Shown here piece after piece: positions 36,941 to 45,845 of a stretch of 64,000 bases of DNA (the stretch's first letter is position 1; each line of letters opens with the position of its first letter). Made by a program: the position numbers and the translations under genes. The notes under the pieces are model-generated. The model was given only the letters and a program-made list of their open reading frames with translations, was not told the DNA's origin and did no database searches. Origin of the DNA: Flavobacterium sp. CFS9 (GTDB lineage: Bacteria > Bacteroidota > Bacteroidia > Flavobacteriales > Flavobacteriaceae); assembly GCF_041154745.1 (NCBI RefSeq), contig NZ_AP031573.1, positions 2,852,001 through 2,916,000 of the forward strand, read 5' to 3'.

Positions 36941-37420
36941 ATTTTCTGTTTGATTTTCACTAAATTAGAGGAGTTGTATCCAAAAAAAGTTCGATAAATT
37001 GTAATCCCTTTTTTTCGCAAAAGAAAAGAGCTTCTGCTGAAAAAGATGGAATTATCATCCAAAGAACATCATAATTAGGACAGACTTTTAAGAAATCGAA
37101 AATCAGAAATCGAGAGTTTAAAATCAACAATCTAAGAATAGTTAAAGCTGGGCAGCCGTAAAAAAAAGGAAATGATTTCAGAATATTTTGTTAGTTGCTT
37201 TTATTCCGTAATAAAAACCTAAAGCGAGAAGGAAATAATTGAAAAAGATTTATCCTTCTCCAACTGCCGGCGACAGCATTGAAAAAATACAATAATTTAT
37301 TATTCAGCTAATACCGATTCTGTATTCAATATAGTCTCATAAAAATTCGACTATTTTCATACTATATCGGCATTATACCAGAAAACAGAAGACTAGATAC
37401 ATAATTATAATTGGTATAAA
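36941..37420. repeat. Gene-free spacer with dispersed repeat between susD and the mannosidase genes
   Basis: 480 bp without a supported gene. 37090-37135 holds AAATCGAAAATCAGAAATCG and AAAATCAACAATCTAAG units of the same family as 156-297. An inverted repeat GAGAAGGA/TCCTTCTC lies at 37225-37232 and 37253-37260. I see no ATCG-centred LacI operator before 37421, so the mannosidase run may use another promoter or read through. Confidence 0.5.
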
Positions 37421-39409
37421 ATGGAGTATAAAAAAAGATTTTATTGGTTTGTCGGCGTTTGTCTCGCCAATTTTTCATTGGCGGCAAATGCTCAAAATAA
37501 AGATTTAAAAACCAGCTGGCAATATCGGGAAACTAAAACCGAAAAATGGTATCCTGCAACAGTTCCGGGAGAAATACATACCGATTTGCTGAACAATAAA
37601 ACCATACCGGATCCATTTTACCGGGACAATGAAAAAAAACTAACCTGGATTGAAAAGAAAGACTGGGAGTATAAAACCACTTTTCAGGTAAGCCCGGCAA
37701 CACTCGCTAAAAAACATACAGAACTGGTTTTTGACGGACTGGATACCTACGCCACCGTATATCTGAACAATCAGATGGTTTTGAAAGCAGACAATATGTT
37801 CCTGCAGTGGCGTGTAGACGTAAAAAAAGTACTGAAATCAGGGAATAACAATCTGGTTATTGTGTTTAAATCGGCGCAAAATGTAGTAGATTCCCTAGCT
37901 AAGAAAGATTTACCTTTTGTAATTCCCGACAATCCACGTGCGTATGTACGTAAAGCGCAATACCATTTTGGCTGGGACTGGGGGCCAAAATTCACCACTT
38001 GCGGAATTTGGAAAACTCCGCGTTTAGAAGCTTACGATAAAAAAGAAGGAGAGAAGCCGTATGTGTTAGATCGTAAAATCGAATTGGTTCAGGAGCCGGA
38101 TAAGGTGGGGAAAACGTTCTATTTTAAAATCGATGGAAAACCGGTTTATATGAAAGGAGCCAATTATATTCCGTCGGATGCATTTCTTTCCAGAGTGACC
38201 AAAAAAGAATATGAAAAAGTAATTGGCAGGGCCAAAGAGGCTAATATGAATATGCTTCGCGTATGGGGAGGTGGTATTTATGAAGACGATTATTTTTATG
38301 ATTTATGCGATAAAAACGGCATCTATGTGTGGCAGGATTTTATGTTTGCAGGAACAATGGTACCGGGAGATGATGCTTTTTTCGCCAATGTAAAAAAAGA
38401 AGTTCAGTATCAGGTGAAACGTTTACGCCATCACAAGAGTATTGTTTTGTGGTGCGGCAATAACGAAATCGACGAAGCTTTTAAAGATTGGGGATGGCAA
38501 AAAAGCATGAAAATGCCCAAACAGGATTCTATTCGTTTATGGAAAGACTACGTTCGTTTGTTTCAGGACAGTATCCCAAAATGGGTAAAAGAAGTAGACG
38601 ATAAACGGCCATATATTAGTTCTTCACCATCATTTCACTGGTCGAAAGCAAAAAGTCTAACCGAAGGCGACAGTCATTATTGGGGAACCTGGTGGGGATT
38701 GGAAGATGTGGAAGCCGTGCAGAATAAAACAGGACGTTTTGTGAGCGAATACGGAATGCAGGCCATGCCAAATTATTCTTCTATAGAAAAATTCACTGTA
38801 CCTGAAGACCGCTATTTGTATTCGGATATTTTGCAGGCCCATCAAAAAGCAGGAAAAGGATTCATGAAATTAGATTCGTATCTGAACCGATATTTTATTG
38901 ATTCGACCAAAATCAAGAAAATGAATGTTGAGGATTATACCTATCTGACACAGTGTTTACAGTATTATTCCCTTAAAAATATTATCGGAATCCACCGTTC
39001 AAAAGCACCTTACAATATGGGAACATTGGTTTGGCAGCTTAACGATTGCTGGCCGGTAGCAAGCTGGAGTGTTACCGATTATTACGACAGACAGCCTAAA
39101 GCAGCCTGGTACGCCATGAAAGAAGCTTATCGCGATGATAAAACACCAGAAATTGATTTAACCCGTCCGATCAATCTAAAATTGGAAGACCCAAAAATCA
39201 GCTGGCAGGTAAAAGGAAATAAACTGACTTTAAAAGCTTCAAAATTTGCTAAATACGTCAACGTTTCCATAAAAGGATATACCGGAAAATGGAGCGACAA
39301 CTATTTCGATCTGAAAGCAGGAGAAGAGAAAACCATTACGTTTGAAGGTGCAATAGCAAAGCCGGTCATTAGAGTTTATTCTTTATATGATGTTTTAAAA
39401 AGGTACTAA
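37421..39409 (+). CDS. GH2 beta-mannosidase lacking an internal domain
   Basis: 662 aa, against about 820-860 for the usual family member. Signal peptide ending AANAQ. The sugar-binding domain (WYPATVPGEIHTDLL, AQYHFGWDWGPKFTTCGIW) is present. At about residues 205-215 the sequence goes directly from PRLEAYDK to KPYVLDRKIELVQEPDK, so the immunoglobulin-like domain 2 (roughly 150-170 residues, including the WWPNGLG region) is missing in frame. The catalytic barrel is intact: acid/base E349 in WCGNNEIDEAF and nucleophile E443 in VSEYGMQAMP; the C-terminal domains are present. It should cleave Man-beta-1,4-GlcNAc or mannobiose if it folds. The frame is open throughout. Confidence 0.88.
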   Translation: MEYKKRFYWFVGVCLANFSLAANAQNKDLKTSWQYRETKTEKWYPATVPGEIHTDLLNNKTIPDPFYRDNEKKLTWIEKKDWEYKTTFQVSPATLAKKHTELVFDGLDTYATVYLNNQMVLKADNMFLQWRVDVKKVLKSGNNNLVIVFKSAQNVVDSLAKKDLPFVIPDNPRAYVRKAQYHFGWDWGPKFTTCGIWKTPRLEAYDKKEGEKPYVLDRKIELVQEPDKVGKTFYFKIDGKPVYMKGANYIPSDAFLSRVTKKEYEKVIGRAKEANMNMLRVWGGGIYEDDYFYDLCDKNGIYVWQDFMFAGTMVPGDDAFFANVKKEVQYQVKRLRHHKSIVLWCGNNEIDEAFKDWGWQKSMKMPKQDSIRLWKDYVRLFQDSIPKWVKEVDDKRPYISSSPSFHWSKAKSLTEGDSHYWGTWWGLEDVEAVQNKTGRFVSEYGMQAMPNYSSIEKFTVPEDRYLYSDILQAHQKAGKGFMKLDSYLNRYFIDSTKIKKMNVEDYTYLTQCLQYYSLKNIIGIHRSKAPYNMGTLVWQLNDCWPVASWSVTDYYDRQPKAAWYAMKEAYRDDKTPEIDLTRPINLKLEDPKISWQVKGNKLTLKASKFAKYVNVSIKGYTGKWSDNYFDLKAGEEKTITFEGAIAKPVIRVYSLYDVLKRY

Positions 39410-39583
39410 GTTACTAAGGTTCTAAGGTGCTGAGGTTCTTAGATTTTTAGTTGCAAAGGTACAAAGGTTCAAAGAGACATAGGTATTTTGTAGAGGAGCA
39501 TGATAGTGCTTGTACTTTGTGTCCTTTGCGTAAATCCTTGCGCACTTTGCGGTTAAGTTTTATGTTCAAAATAAAATAATAAT
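39410..39583. repeat. Spacer with tandem AAGGTTCTAAGG-type and CTTTGCG-type repeats
   Basis: The left part repeats ACTAAGGTTCTAAGGTGCTGA-like units and AAAGGTACAAAGGTTCAAAG; the right part has TTTGTGTCCTTTGCGTAAAT and CCTTGCGCACTTTGCGG. Such repeats recur in flavobacterial spacers. No gene. Confidence 0.55.
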
Positions 39584-41860
39584 ATGTTTACAAAATATAA
39601 CAAAATAGCTTTTAGCGGTATTTTAGCTTTAAATCTATTTTTTGCCAATCCGGTTGTTTCACAGCAAAAGAAGGCAAAACAGACCAATTCAGATTATACA
39701 CAATATGTCAATCCGTTTATAGGTTCTGCGGGTCACGGACACGTATTTGTGGGGGCTAACGTTCCATTTGGAGCAGTACAATTAGGGCCCGTTAATGTCT
39801 TTGAAGGCTGGGATTGGTGCAGTGGGTACAACTATGCCAGTAATACTATTTTAGGTTTTACCCACACTCATTTAAGCGGAACAGGAATTGGAGATCTTAA
39901 TGATATTTTGCTGTTACCGGTATCCGGAAAGGTGCCGCTTACCAAAGGAACAAAAGAAGATATGACTACCGGTTATGGTTCTTATTTCTCCCATCAGAAC
40001 GAAGTGAGTAAAGCCGGATATTACAGCGTTTTCTTAGACAAATATAAAATTAAAGCAGAACTGACCGCCAGCGAAAGAGTTGGTTTTCATAAATATACTT
40101 TTAATTCCGCCACAGACAATCACGTTTTACTGGATCTTGCAGACGGAATTGGCTGGGACAAGCCGGTTAAAACGTATATCAAAAAAATAAATGCAACTAC
40201 GCTTGTTGGTTATAGATACTCGGCGGGCTGGGCTGCAGATCAGCGTATTTTTTTCACTATGGAATTTTCTGAACCAATTGCTGCGATGGCCTTGTATGAT
40301 GCTACTACTGCAGTTGCAGGAAGCGAGGGAGAAGCCGTAAAAATGAAAGCGGTTTTAGATTTTAAAACCTTAAAAGACAAACAGATCTTAGTAAAAGTCG
40401 GAATATCTCCGGTAAGTTATGAGAATGCTTCGGCAAACATTAAAGCCGAAATTCCGGGTTGGAATTTTGAGGCTGTAGCCAAAGAAGCGACTTCAAAATG
40501 GAACAAAGAACTCAACAAAATTCAGATCAAAGCAGATGATAAAACCATGAAAGTTTTTTACACTGCGATGTACCACACCATGTTTGCACCTTCTATCTTT
40601 AATGATGTTAACGGAGATTACAGAGGTACCGATAAAAAAGTATACGAAAAAGCAAATTTCACCAATTACACAACCTTTTCACTTTGGGATACGTATCGCG
40701 GACTGCATCCGTTGTATACCCTTACACAGCCCGACAAAATCAATGATATTGTAAAATCGTTTTTGGCCATCTACGAACAGCAGGGAAGATTACCGGTTTG
40801 GCATTTAATGGGGAATGAAACCAATACCATGAACGGAAATCACTCCATAGCGGTTATTGTTGATGCTTACATGAAAGGCTACCGAGGATATGATGTTGCT
40901 TTGGCTTATGAAGCCATCAAAAAAACGGCCATGCAAACCCGTGACGGAATGGATTATGTACAAAAACTGCAATACATCCCGGCTGATAAAATGCTCGAAT
41001 CTGTTGGGAACGCTTTAGAATATGCTATCGACGATTATTGTGTAGCACTAATGGCAAAAGATCTGAACAAAACCGACGATTATAATTATTTCTCCAAAAG
41101 AGCCAATTTATACAAATTGTACTTCGACAAAGAAACCACTTTTATGAGAGGTAAATTGACGGATGGAAACTGGAGAACGCCATTCAATCCACTTTCATCA
41201 GCACACCGAAAAGACGATTATGTAGAAGGAAATGCCTGGCAGTACACCTGGTTAGTTCCGCAGGATCCTTATGGTTTGATTGATTTGTTCGGAAGTGAAG
41301 AAAAATTTCTGGCTAAATTAGATTCTCTTTTCTTAATCACAGACAAAGTAGAAGGTGAAGAAATCTCTCCGGATATTAGCGGCTTAATTGGTCAGTACGC
41401 ACAAGGAAACGAACCCAATCATCATATTCCGTATCTGTACGTTTATGCAGGGCAGCCTTGGAAAACGGCAAAACTAATCCGTGAAATCGACGATAAATTC
41501 TATTCGACAAAACCCGATGGATTATGTGGAAACGAAGATTTGGGGCAAATGTCGGCTTGGTACGTTTTCTCTTCTATGGGATTCTATTCGGTTAATCCAG
41601 CCAACGGAATTTATGTATTAGGAAGTCCGTTAGTCAATACGGCAACGATACATCATAAAGAAGGTATCTCGTTTACATTGAAAGCTATCGATAATAACAA
41701 GACAAACATCTATATCCAAAAAGCGGAGTATAACGGAAAACCTTATACAAAATCCTATATCACACATGATATGATTGTAAAAGGAGGAGAACTGAAACTG
41801 TTTATGGGAAGCAAACCATCGACAACTTTTGGAGTTAGTAAAGCAGATAGACCTTTTTAA
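39584..41860 (+). CDS. GH92 family alpha-mannosidase (acid Glu present)
   Basis: 758 aa, exported (signal peptide ending NPVVSQ). Ca2+-dependent inverting exo-alpha-mannosidase. Start YVNPFIGSAGHGHVFVGANVPFGAVQLGP and EGWDWCSGYNY are family hallmarks. The catalytic acid region reads QGNEPNHHIPYLY (E610), and the base region reads GNEDLGQMSAWYVFSSMGFY (N650, D652), so the first of the two usual aspartates is Asn. Many GH92 members with Glu here cleave alpha-1,2-Man. It lies between the GH2 and the second GH92 gene and is probably part of their transcription unit. Confidence 0.92.
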   Translation: MFTKYNKIAFSGILALNLFFANPVVSQQKKAKQTNSDYTQYVNPFIGSAGHGHVFVGANVPFGAVQLGPVNVFEGWDWCSGYNYASNTILGFTHTHLSGTGIGDLNDILLLPVSGKVPLTKGTKEDMTTGYGSYFSHQNEVSKAGYYSVFLDKYKIKAELTASERVGFHKYTFNSATDNHVLLDLADGIGWDKPVKTYIKKINATTLVGYRYSAGWAADQRIFFTMEFSEPIAAMALYDATTAVAGSEGEAVKMKAVLDFKTLKDKQILVKVGISPVSYENASANIKAEIPGWNFEAVAKEATSKWNKELNKIQIKADDKTMKVFYTAMYHTMFAPSIFNDVNGDYRGTDKKVYEKANFTNYTTFSLWDTYRGLHPLYTLTQPDKINDIVKSFLAIYEQQGRLPVWHLMGNETNTMNGNHSIAVIVDAYMKGYRGYDVALAYEAIKKTAMQTRDGMDYVQKLQYIPADKMLESVGNALEYAIDDYCVALMAKDLNKTDDYNYFSKRANLYKLYFDKETTFMRGKLTDGNWRTPFNPLSSAHRKDDYVEGNAWQYTWLVPQDPYGLIDLFGSEEKFLAKLDSLFLITDKVEGEEISPDISGLIGQYAQGNEPNHHIPYLYVYAGQPWKTAKLIREIDDKFYSTKPDGLCGNEDLGQMSAWYVFSSMGFYSVNPANGIYVLGSPLVNTATIHHKEGISFTLKAIDNNKTNIYIQKAEYNGKPYTKSYITHDMIVKGGELKLFMGSKPSTTFGVSKADRPF

Positions 41861-41935
41861 GAAGTCTTCAGTTTTCAGTCGCAGTTTTCAGTTGCATTTT
41901 ACATCTAACATTTCACAATTCACATCTCACATAAA
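41861..41935. repeat. Short spacer repeat (CAGTTTTCAGTCGCAGTTTTCAG / CACATCTCACA type)
   Basis: The text CAGTCGCAGTTTTCAG and CATTTCACAATTCACATCTC is shared with 21705-21864 (GGTCGCAGTCTCAGTTTTCA, CATTTCACAAACCACATCTC), so it is a dispersed element. Confidence 0.5.
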
Positions 41936-44221
41936 ATGAAAATAAAGAGTTTACTTTTTTTAGGACTATTGCAATGCTTCGGTTTTGTCAATGCACAGAT
42001 CAAAGCAGTAGATGCTGTAGAGTATGTAAATCCGTTAATGGGAACACAATCTTTGCACAGTCTTTCGAACGGAAATACCTATCCGGCGATTTGCAGACCC
42101 TGGGGAATGAATTTCTGGACACCGCAAACGGGAAAAATGGGTGACGGTTGGGCCTATATTTACACTGCTGATAAGATCAGAGGATTCAAACAAACCCATC
42201 AGCCATCACCTTGGATGAACGATTACGGACAGTTTTCGATCATGCCGGTAACTGGTAAACTGGCTTTTACCGAAGACGAGAGAGCAAGCTGGTTCAGTCA
42301 TAAAGCTGAGGTTTCAAAACCATATTATTACAGCGTTTACTTAGCCGATTATGATGTAACCACAGAAATTACCACTACCGAAAGAGCGGCACATTTTCAG
42401 ATTACATTTCCGGAAAACGAACAGTCTTCTATCGTAATTGATGCTTTTGACAAAGGATCTTACATCAAAATAATTCCGTCCGAAAATAAAATTATTGGTT
42501 ATACCACCCGCAATAGTGGTGGAGTTCCGGAGAATTTCAAAAACTATTTTGTGTTGCAATTCGACAAGCCTTTTGCCACTACTGCTGGCTGGCACGGGAA
42601 AACTTTAGAAAAAGACAAACTCGAATTAAAAGACAATCATGTAGGTGCTGTTATTGGATTTAAAACTAAAAAAGGAGAAATCGTAAACGTAAAAGTTTCC
42701 TCTTCATTTATTAGTTTCGAACAAGCCGAATTGAATTTAAAGAACGAATTAGGCATGGCATCGTTTAGGGAAACCGTAGCACAATCCAAACAAGAATGGA
42801 ACAAAGTTTTAGGAAAATTAACCGCAGAAGGTGGAAGCGAAGAACAGCTAAAAACATTCTATTCCTGCTTATATCGTACTGTTTGTTTTCCGCAAAAACA
42901 ATATGAGATCAATGCAAAAGGAGAAACAGTACATTACAGTCCGTATAACGGTAAAGTATTACCGGGTTATATGTATGCAGGAACAGGTTTTTGGGATACG
43001 TTCCGCGCCTTGTATCCTCTGTTAAATCTGGTTTATCCTTCGATCAACAAAGAAATGCAGGAAGGACTTATCAACGACTACAAAGAGGGTGGTTTTCTGC
43101 CGGAATGGTCAAGTCCGGGATTTAGAGATGTGATGGTAGGAAACAATTCAGCTTCGGTAGTTTCAGATGCTTACATGAAAGGATTACGCGGTTATGACAT
43201 CAATAAATTGTACGAAGCCTTAGTACATGGAGCAAATAACGAAGGACCTTTAGAAGCAGTAGGACGAAAAGGAGTGTCGTATTACAATACTTTAGGTTAT
43301 GTTCCTTATGATGTAAAAATTAATGAAAATGCGGCACGAACATTAGAATATGCCTATGATGATTTTGCGATTTGGAAATTAGCTAAAGCATTAAACCGTC
43401 CGAAAAAAGAAATCGATTTGTTCGAAAAAAGAATGATGAATTATAAGAACCTTTATAATCCTGAAATCGGATGGATGAGCGGTAAAAATAAAGACGGAAG
43501 TTTCCCGAAAAATTTTAATCCACTTAAATGGGGAGATGCTTTTACAGAAGGAAATGCTTTGCATTATAGCTGGAGTGTCTTTCATGATGTACAAGGTTTA
43601 ATCGATTTAATGGGAGGAGAGAAAAAATTCACCGCCAAATTAGATGCCGTTTTTACGACTCCTCCGGTTTTTGATGACAGCTATTACGGAGCTGTTATTC
43701 ATGAAATTCGCGAAATGCAGATTATGAATATGGGACAATACGCTCATGGCAATCAGCCGATTCAACACATGATTTATTTGTACAATTACGCCGGAGAGCC
43801 GTGGAAAACACAATATTGGTCAAGAGAAGTGATGAACCGTTTGTACAAACCAACTCCCGACGGTTATTGCGGAGATGAGGATAACGGACAAACTTCGGCC
43901 TGGTATATTTTCTCTGCCATGGGATTTTATCCGGTTTGCCCGGGAACCGACGAGTATGTGCTTGGAGCACCTTTGTTCAAAAAAATTACGCTCGAACTTG
44001 AAAATGGAAAACAATTGATCATCAATGCTCCAAACAATTCAGCCGACAACAAATATGTTCAGGAATTAAAGTGGAACAACACCATCCATACCAAAAACTT
44101 CATCAATCACTTTGAAGTATTAAAAGGAGGGGAATTCAATTTCGACATGAGCAGTAAACCAAATGTACAAAGAGGAACTTCTTCAAGTGCCTATCCATAT
44201 TCTTATTCAACTTCAAAATAA
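41936..44221 (+). CDS. GH92 family protein with Gln replacing the catalytic acid
   Basis: 761 aa, exported (signal ending GFVNAQ). The GH92 fold is clear: YVNPLMGTQ, PAICRPWGMNFWTPQTG, GTGFWDTFRALYPLL, and the base region CGDEDNGQTSAWYIFSAMGFYP (D647, D649) with both aspartates. The acid position, normally Glu in GNEPxHH, is Gln: HGNQPIQHMIYLY (Q607). From memory of the literature, GH92 members with this Glu-to-Gln change hydrolyse Man-alpha-1-phosphate-6-Man, where the phosphate leaving group needs no acid. So this is predicted to act on phosphomannan or phosphorylated N-glycans, not plain alpha-mannosides. It follows the first GH92 by 75 bp. Confidence 0.88.
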   Translation: MKIKSLLFLGLLQCFGFVNAQIKAVDAVEYVNPLMGTQSLHSLSNGNTYPAICRPWGMNFWTPQTGKMGDGWAYIYTADKIRGFKQTHQPSPWMNDYGQFSIMPVTGKLAFTEDERASWFSHKAEVSKPYYYSVYLADYDVTTEITTTERAAHFQITFPENEQSSIVIDAFDKGSYIKIIPSENKIIGYTTRNSGGVPENFKNYFVLQFDKPFATTAGWHGKTLEKDKLELKDNHVGAVIGFKTKKGEIVNVKVSSSFISFEQAELNLKNELGMASFRETVAQSKQEWNKVLGKLTAEGGSEEQLKTFYSCLYRTVCFPQKQYEINAKGETVHYSPYNGKVLPGYMYAGTGFWDTFRALYPLLNLVYPSINKEMQEGLINDYKEGGFLPEWSSPGFRDVMVGNNSASVVSDAYMKGLRGYDINKLYEALVHGANNEGPLEAVGRKGVSYYNTLGYVPYDVKINENAARTLEYAYDDFAIWKLAKALNRPKKEIDLFEKRMMNYKNLYNPEIGWMSGKNKDGSFPKNFNPLKWGDAFTEGNALHYSWSVFHDVQGLIDLMGGEKKFTAKLDAVFTTPPVFDDSYYGAVIHEIREMQIMNMGQYAHGNQPIQHMIYLYNYAGEPWKTQYWSREVMNRLYKPTPDGYCGDEDNGQTSAWYIFSAMGFYPVCPGTDEYVLGAPLFKKITLELENGKQLIINAPNNSADNKYVQELKWNNTIHTKNFINHFEVLKGGEFNFDMSSKPNVQRGTSSSAYPYSYSTSK

Positions 44222-44225
44222 TACT

Positions 44226-45686
44226 ATGCAGTCACGTAGAAAATTTATAAAAAATACAGGGATTTTTTCAGCAGGATTATTAGCGCTTCAAACGGATGTT
44301 TTCGGAATGCAGTCGGATGCATTTAATTTTTCGATCAAAGATTTTGTAAGTAAAAGACCTCCCTTGGCAGAGCGAAAATTTACCAGTAAAGCAATTGAAG
44401 CTGCCATTGTAAGAATCAAAAAACAAATTGCCAATCCGGAACTGGCATGGCTGTTTGAAAACTGTTTTCCGAACACCTTAGATACCACTGTCGATTTTGA
44501 AATTATCGACGGAAAACCGGATACTTATGTCATTACAGGAGATATCGATGCCATGTGGCTGCGTGACAGTACAGCGCAGATCTGGCCTTATATTCCGTTT
44601 GTAAAAGAAGATAAAAAGCTGGCAGAATTAGTAAAAGGAGTCATCAACCGTCAGACCAAATGTATTTTGCTTGATCCTTATGCGAATGCTTTCTACAAAG
44701 ATTTTGCGCAAGTGAGCGAGTGGAAAAACGACATGACCAAGATGCAGCCCGGAATTCACGAGCGCAAATGGGAGATTGACAGTTTATGTTACCCGATACG
44801 ATTGGCGCACGGATACTGGAAAGAAACCGGAGACATCAGTTTGTTCGACAGCAAGTGGAAAGAAGCCATGCTTTTGGTATTGCAGACGTTCAAAGAACAG
44901 CAAAGAATGCATGACAAAGGGCCTTACAATTTCCAGAGAGTTACAGCCTGGGCAACAGACGGAGTGCCTTTAAGCGGTTACGGTTATCCGGTAAAACCAT
45001 GCGGATTAATCGTTTCGACTTTCAGACCAAGTGACGACAGTACTTTATTTGGCTATTTAATTCCGAGTAATATGTTCGCGATTGAAGTATTGGGGTATTT
45101 GATCGAAATTTTCTCTTTACCGGCTTTAAAAGACGATAATTTGGTCGCTAAAGCCAAAGAATTGCGCGGACAGGTTCAAAAAGGACTGGAAGAAAACGGA
45201 ATCATCGAACATCCTAAATTCGGAAAAATCATCGCTTTCGAGGTTAATGGTTACGGCAGTTTCCACATGATGGACGATGCGAATGTTCCTTCTTTATTGT
45301 CATTACCTTATTTGGGAGCAATAGCACCTGACAGTCCATTGTATCTGAATACCCGAAAAGTGGTACTTTCAGAAAACAATCCGTTTTTCTACAAAGGAAA
45401 AGCAGGAGAAGGAATTGGCGGGCCACATACCGGGACAGACACCATTTGGCCGATGAGTATTGTTTTGAGAGCCATTACCAGTGTAGACGAGCAGGAGATC
45501 AAACAATGTATCAGCAACCTGATTAAAACCAATGCCGATACCGGTTTCATGCACGAGTCATTCCATAAAGACGATGTAGCCAAATTTACCCGAAAATGGT
45601 TTGCATGGGCCAATACCTTATTTGGAGAAATGATAGTACATACCAGCATTCATTATCCTCAAATTTTAAAAGACAAAAACATTTAA
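44226..45686 (+). CDS. GH125 exo-alpha-1,6-mannosidase
   Basis: 486 aa, 4 bp after the GH92 stop. Twin-arginine type signal SRRKFIKNTGIFSAGLLAL. The GH125 domain is seen as DTYVITGDIDAMWLRDSTAQIWPY, RKWEIDSLCYPIRLAHGYWKETGD, FQRVTAWATDGVPLSGYGYPVKPCGLIVSTFRPSDD, FEVNGYGSFHMMDDANVPSLL and GGPHTGTDTIWPMSI. The family removes terminal alpha-1,6-Man by inversion. An upstream extension from 44163 overlaps the GH92 reading frame and is rejected. Exported, probably folded through Tat. Confidence 0.93.
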   Translation: MQSRRKFIKNTGIFSAGLLALQTDVFGMQSDAFNFSIKDFVSKRPPLAERKFTSKAIEAAIVRIKKQIANPELAWLFENCFPNTLDTTVDFEIIDGKPDTYVITGDIDAMWLRDSTAQIWPYIPFVKEDKKLAELVKGVINRQTKCILLDPYANAFYKDFAQVSEWKNDMTKMQPGIHERKWEIDSLCYPIRLAHGYWKETGDISLFDSKWKEAMLLVLQTFKEQQRMHDKGPYNFQRVTAWATDGVPLSGYGYPVKPCGLIVSTFRPSDDSTLFGYLIPSNMFAIEVLGYLIEIFSLPALKDDNLVAKAKELRGQVQKGLEENGIIEHPKFGKIIAFEVNGYGSFHMMDDANVPSLLSLPYLGAIAPDSPLYLNTRKVVLSENNPFFYKGKAGEGIGGPHTGTDTIWPMSIVLRAITSVDEQEIKQCISNLIKTNADTGFMHESFHKDDVAKFTRKWFAWANTLFGEMIVHTSIHYPQILKDKNI

Positions 45687-45738
45687 ACTAAAATATTTGC
45701 CATTAAGGAATTAGTAAGACTGGAGATAAAAATATTCC

Positions 45739-45787
45739 CCATTAAGAAATTAAGCAGTTAGATTGAATCAGCTTAATTTCTTAATGG
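45739..45787. repeat. Perfect 17-bp inverted repeat in the GH125-ROK spacer
   Basis: CCATTAAGAAATTAAGC (45739-45755) and its exact complement (45771-45787) flank a 15-bp loop. A partial copy (CCATTAAGGAATTAG) lies at about 45702. No T-run follows, so it is not a standard terminator. Confidence 0.6.
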
Positions 45788-45845
45788 TGAAAAAAACTAA
45801 ATTTTTCCTAATCCTTATATCGGTTCAAATCCAAAATACAAAAGA

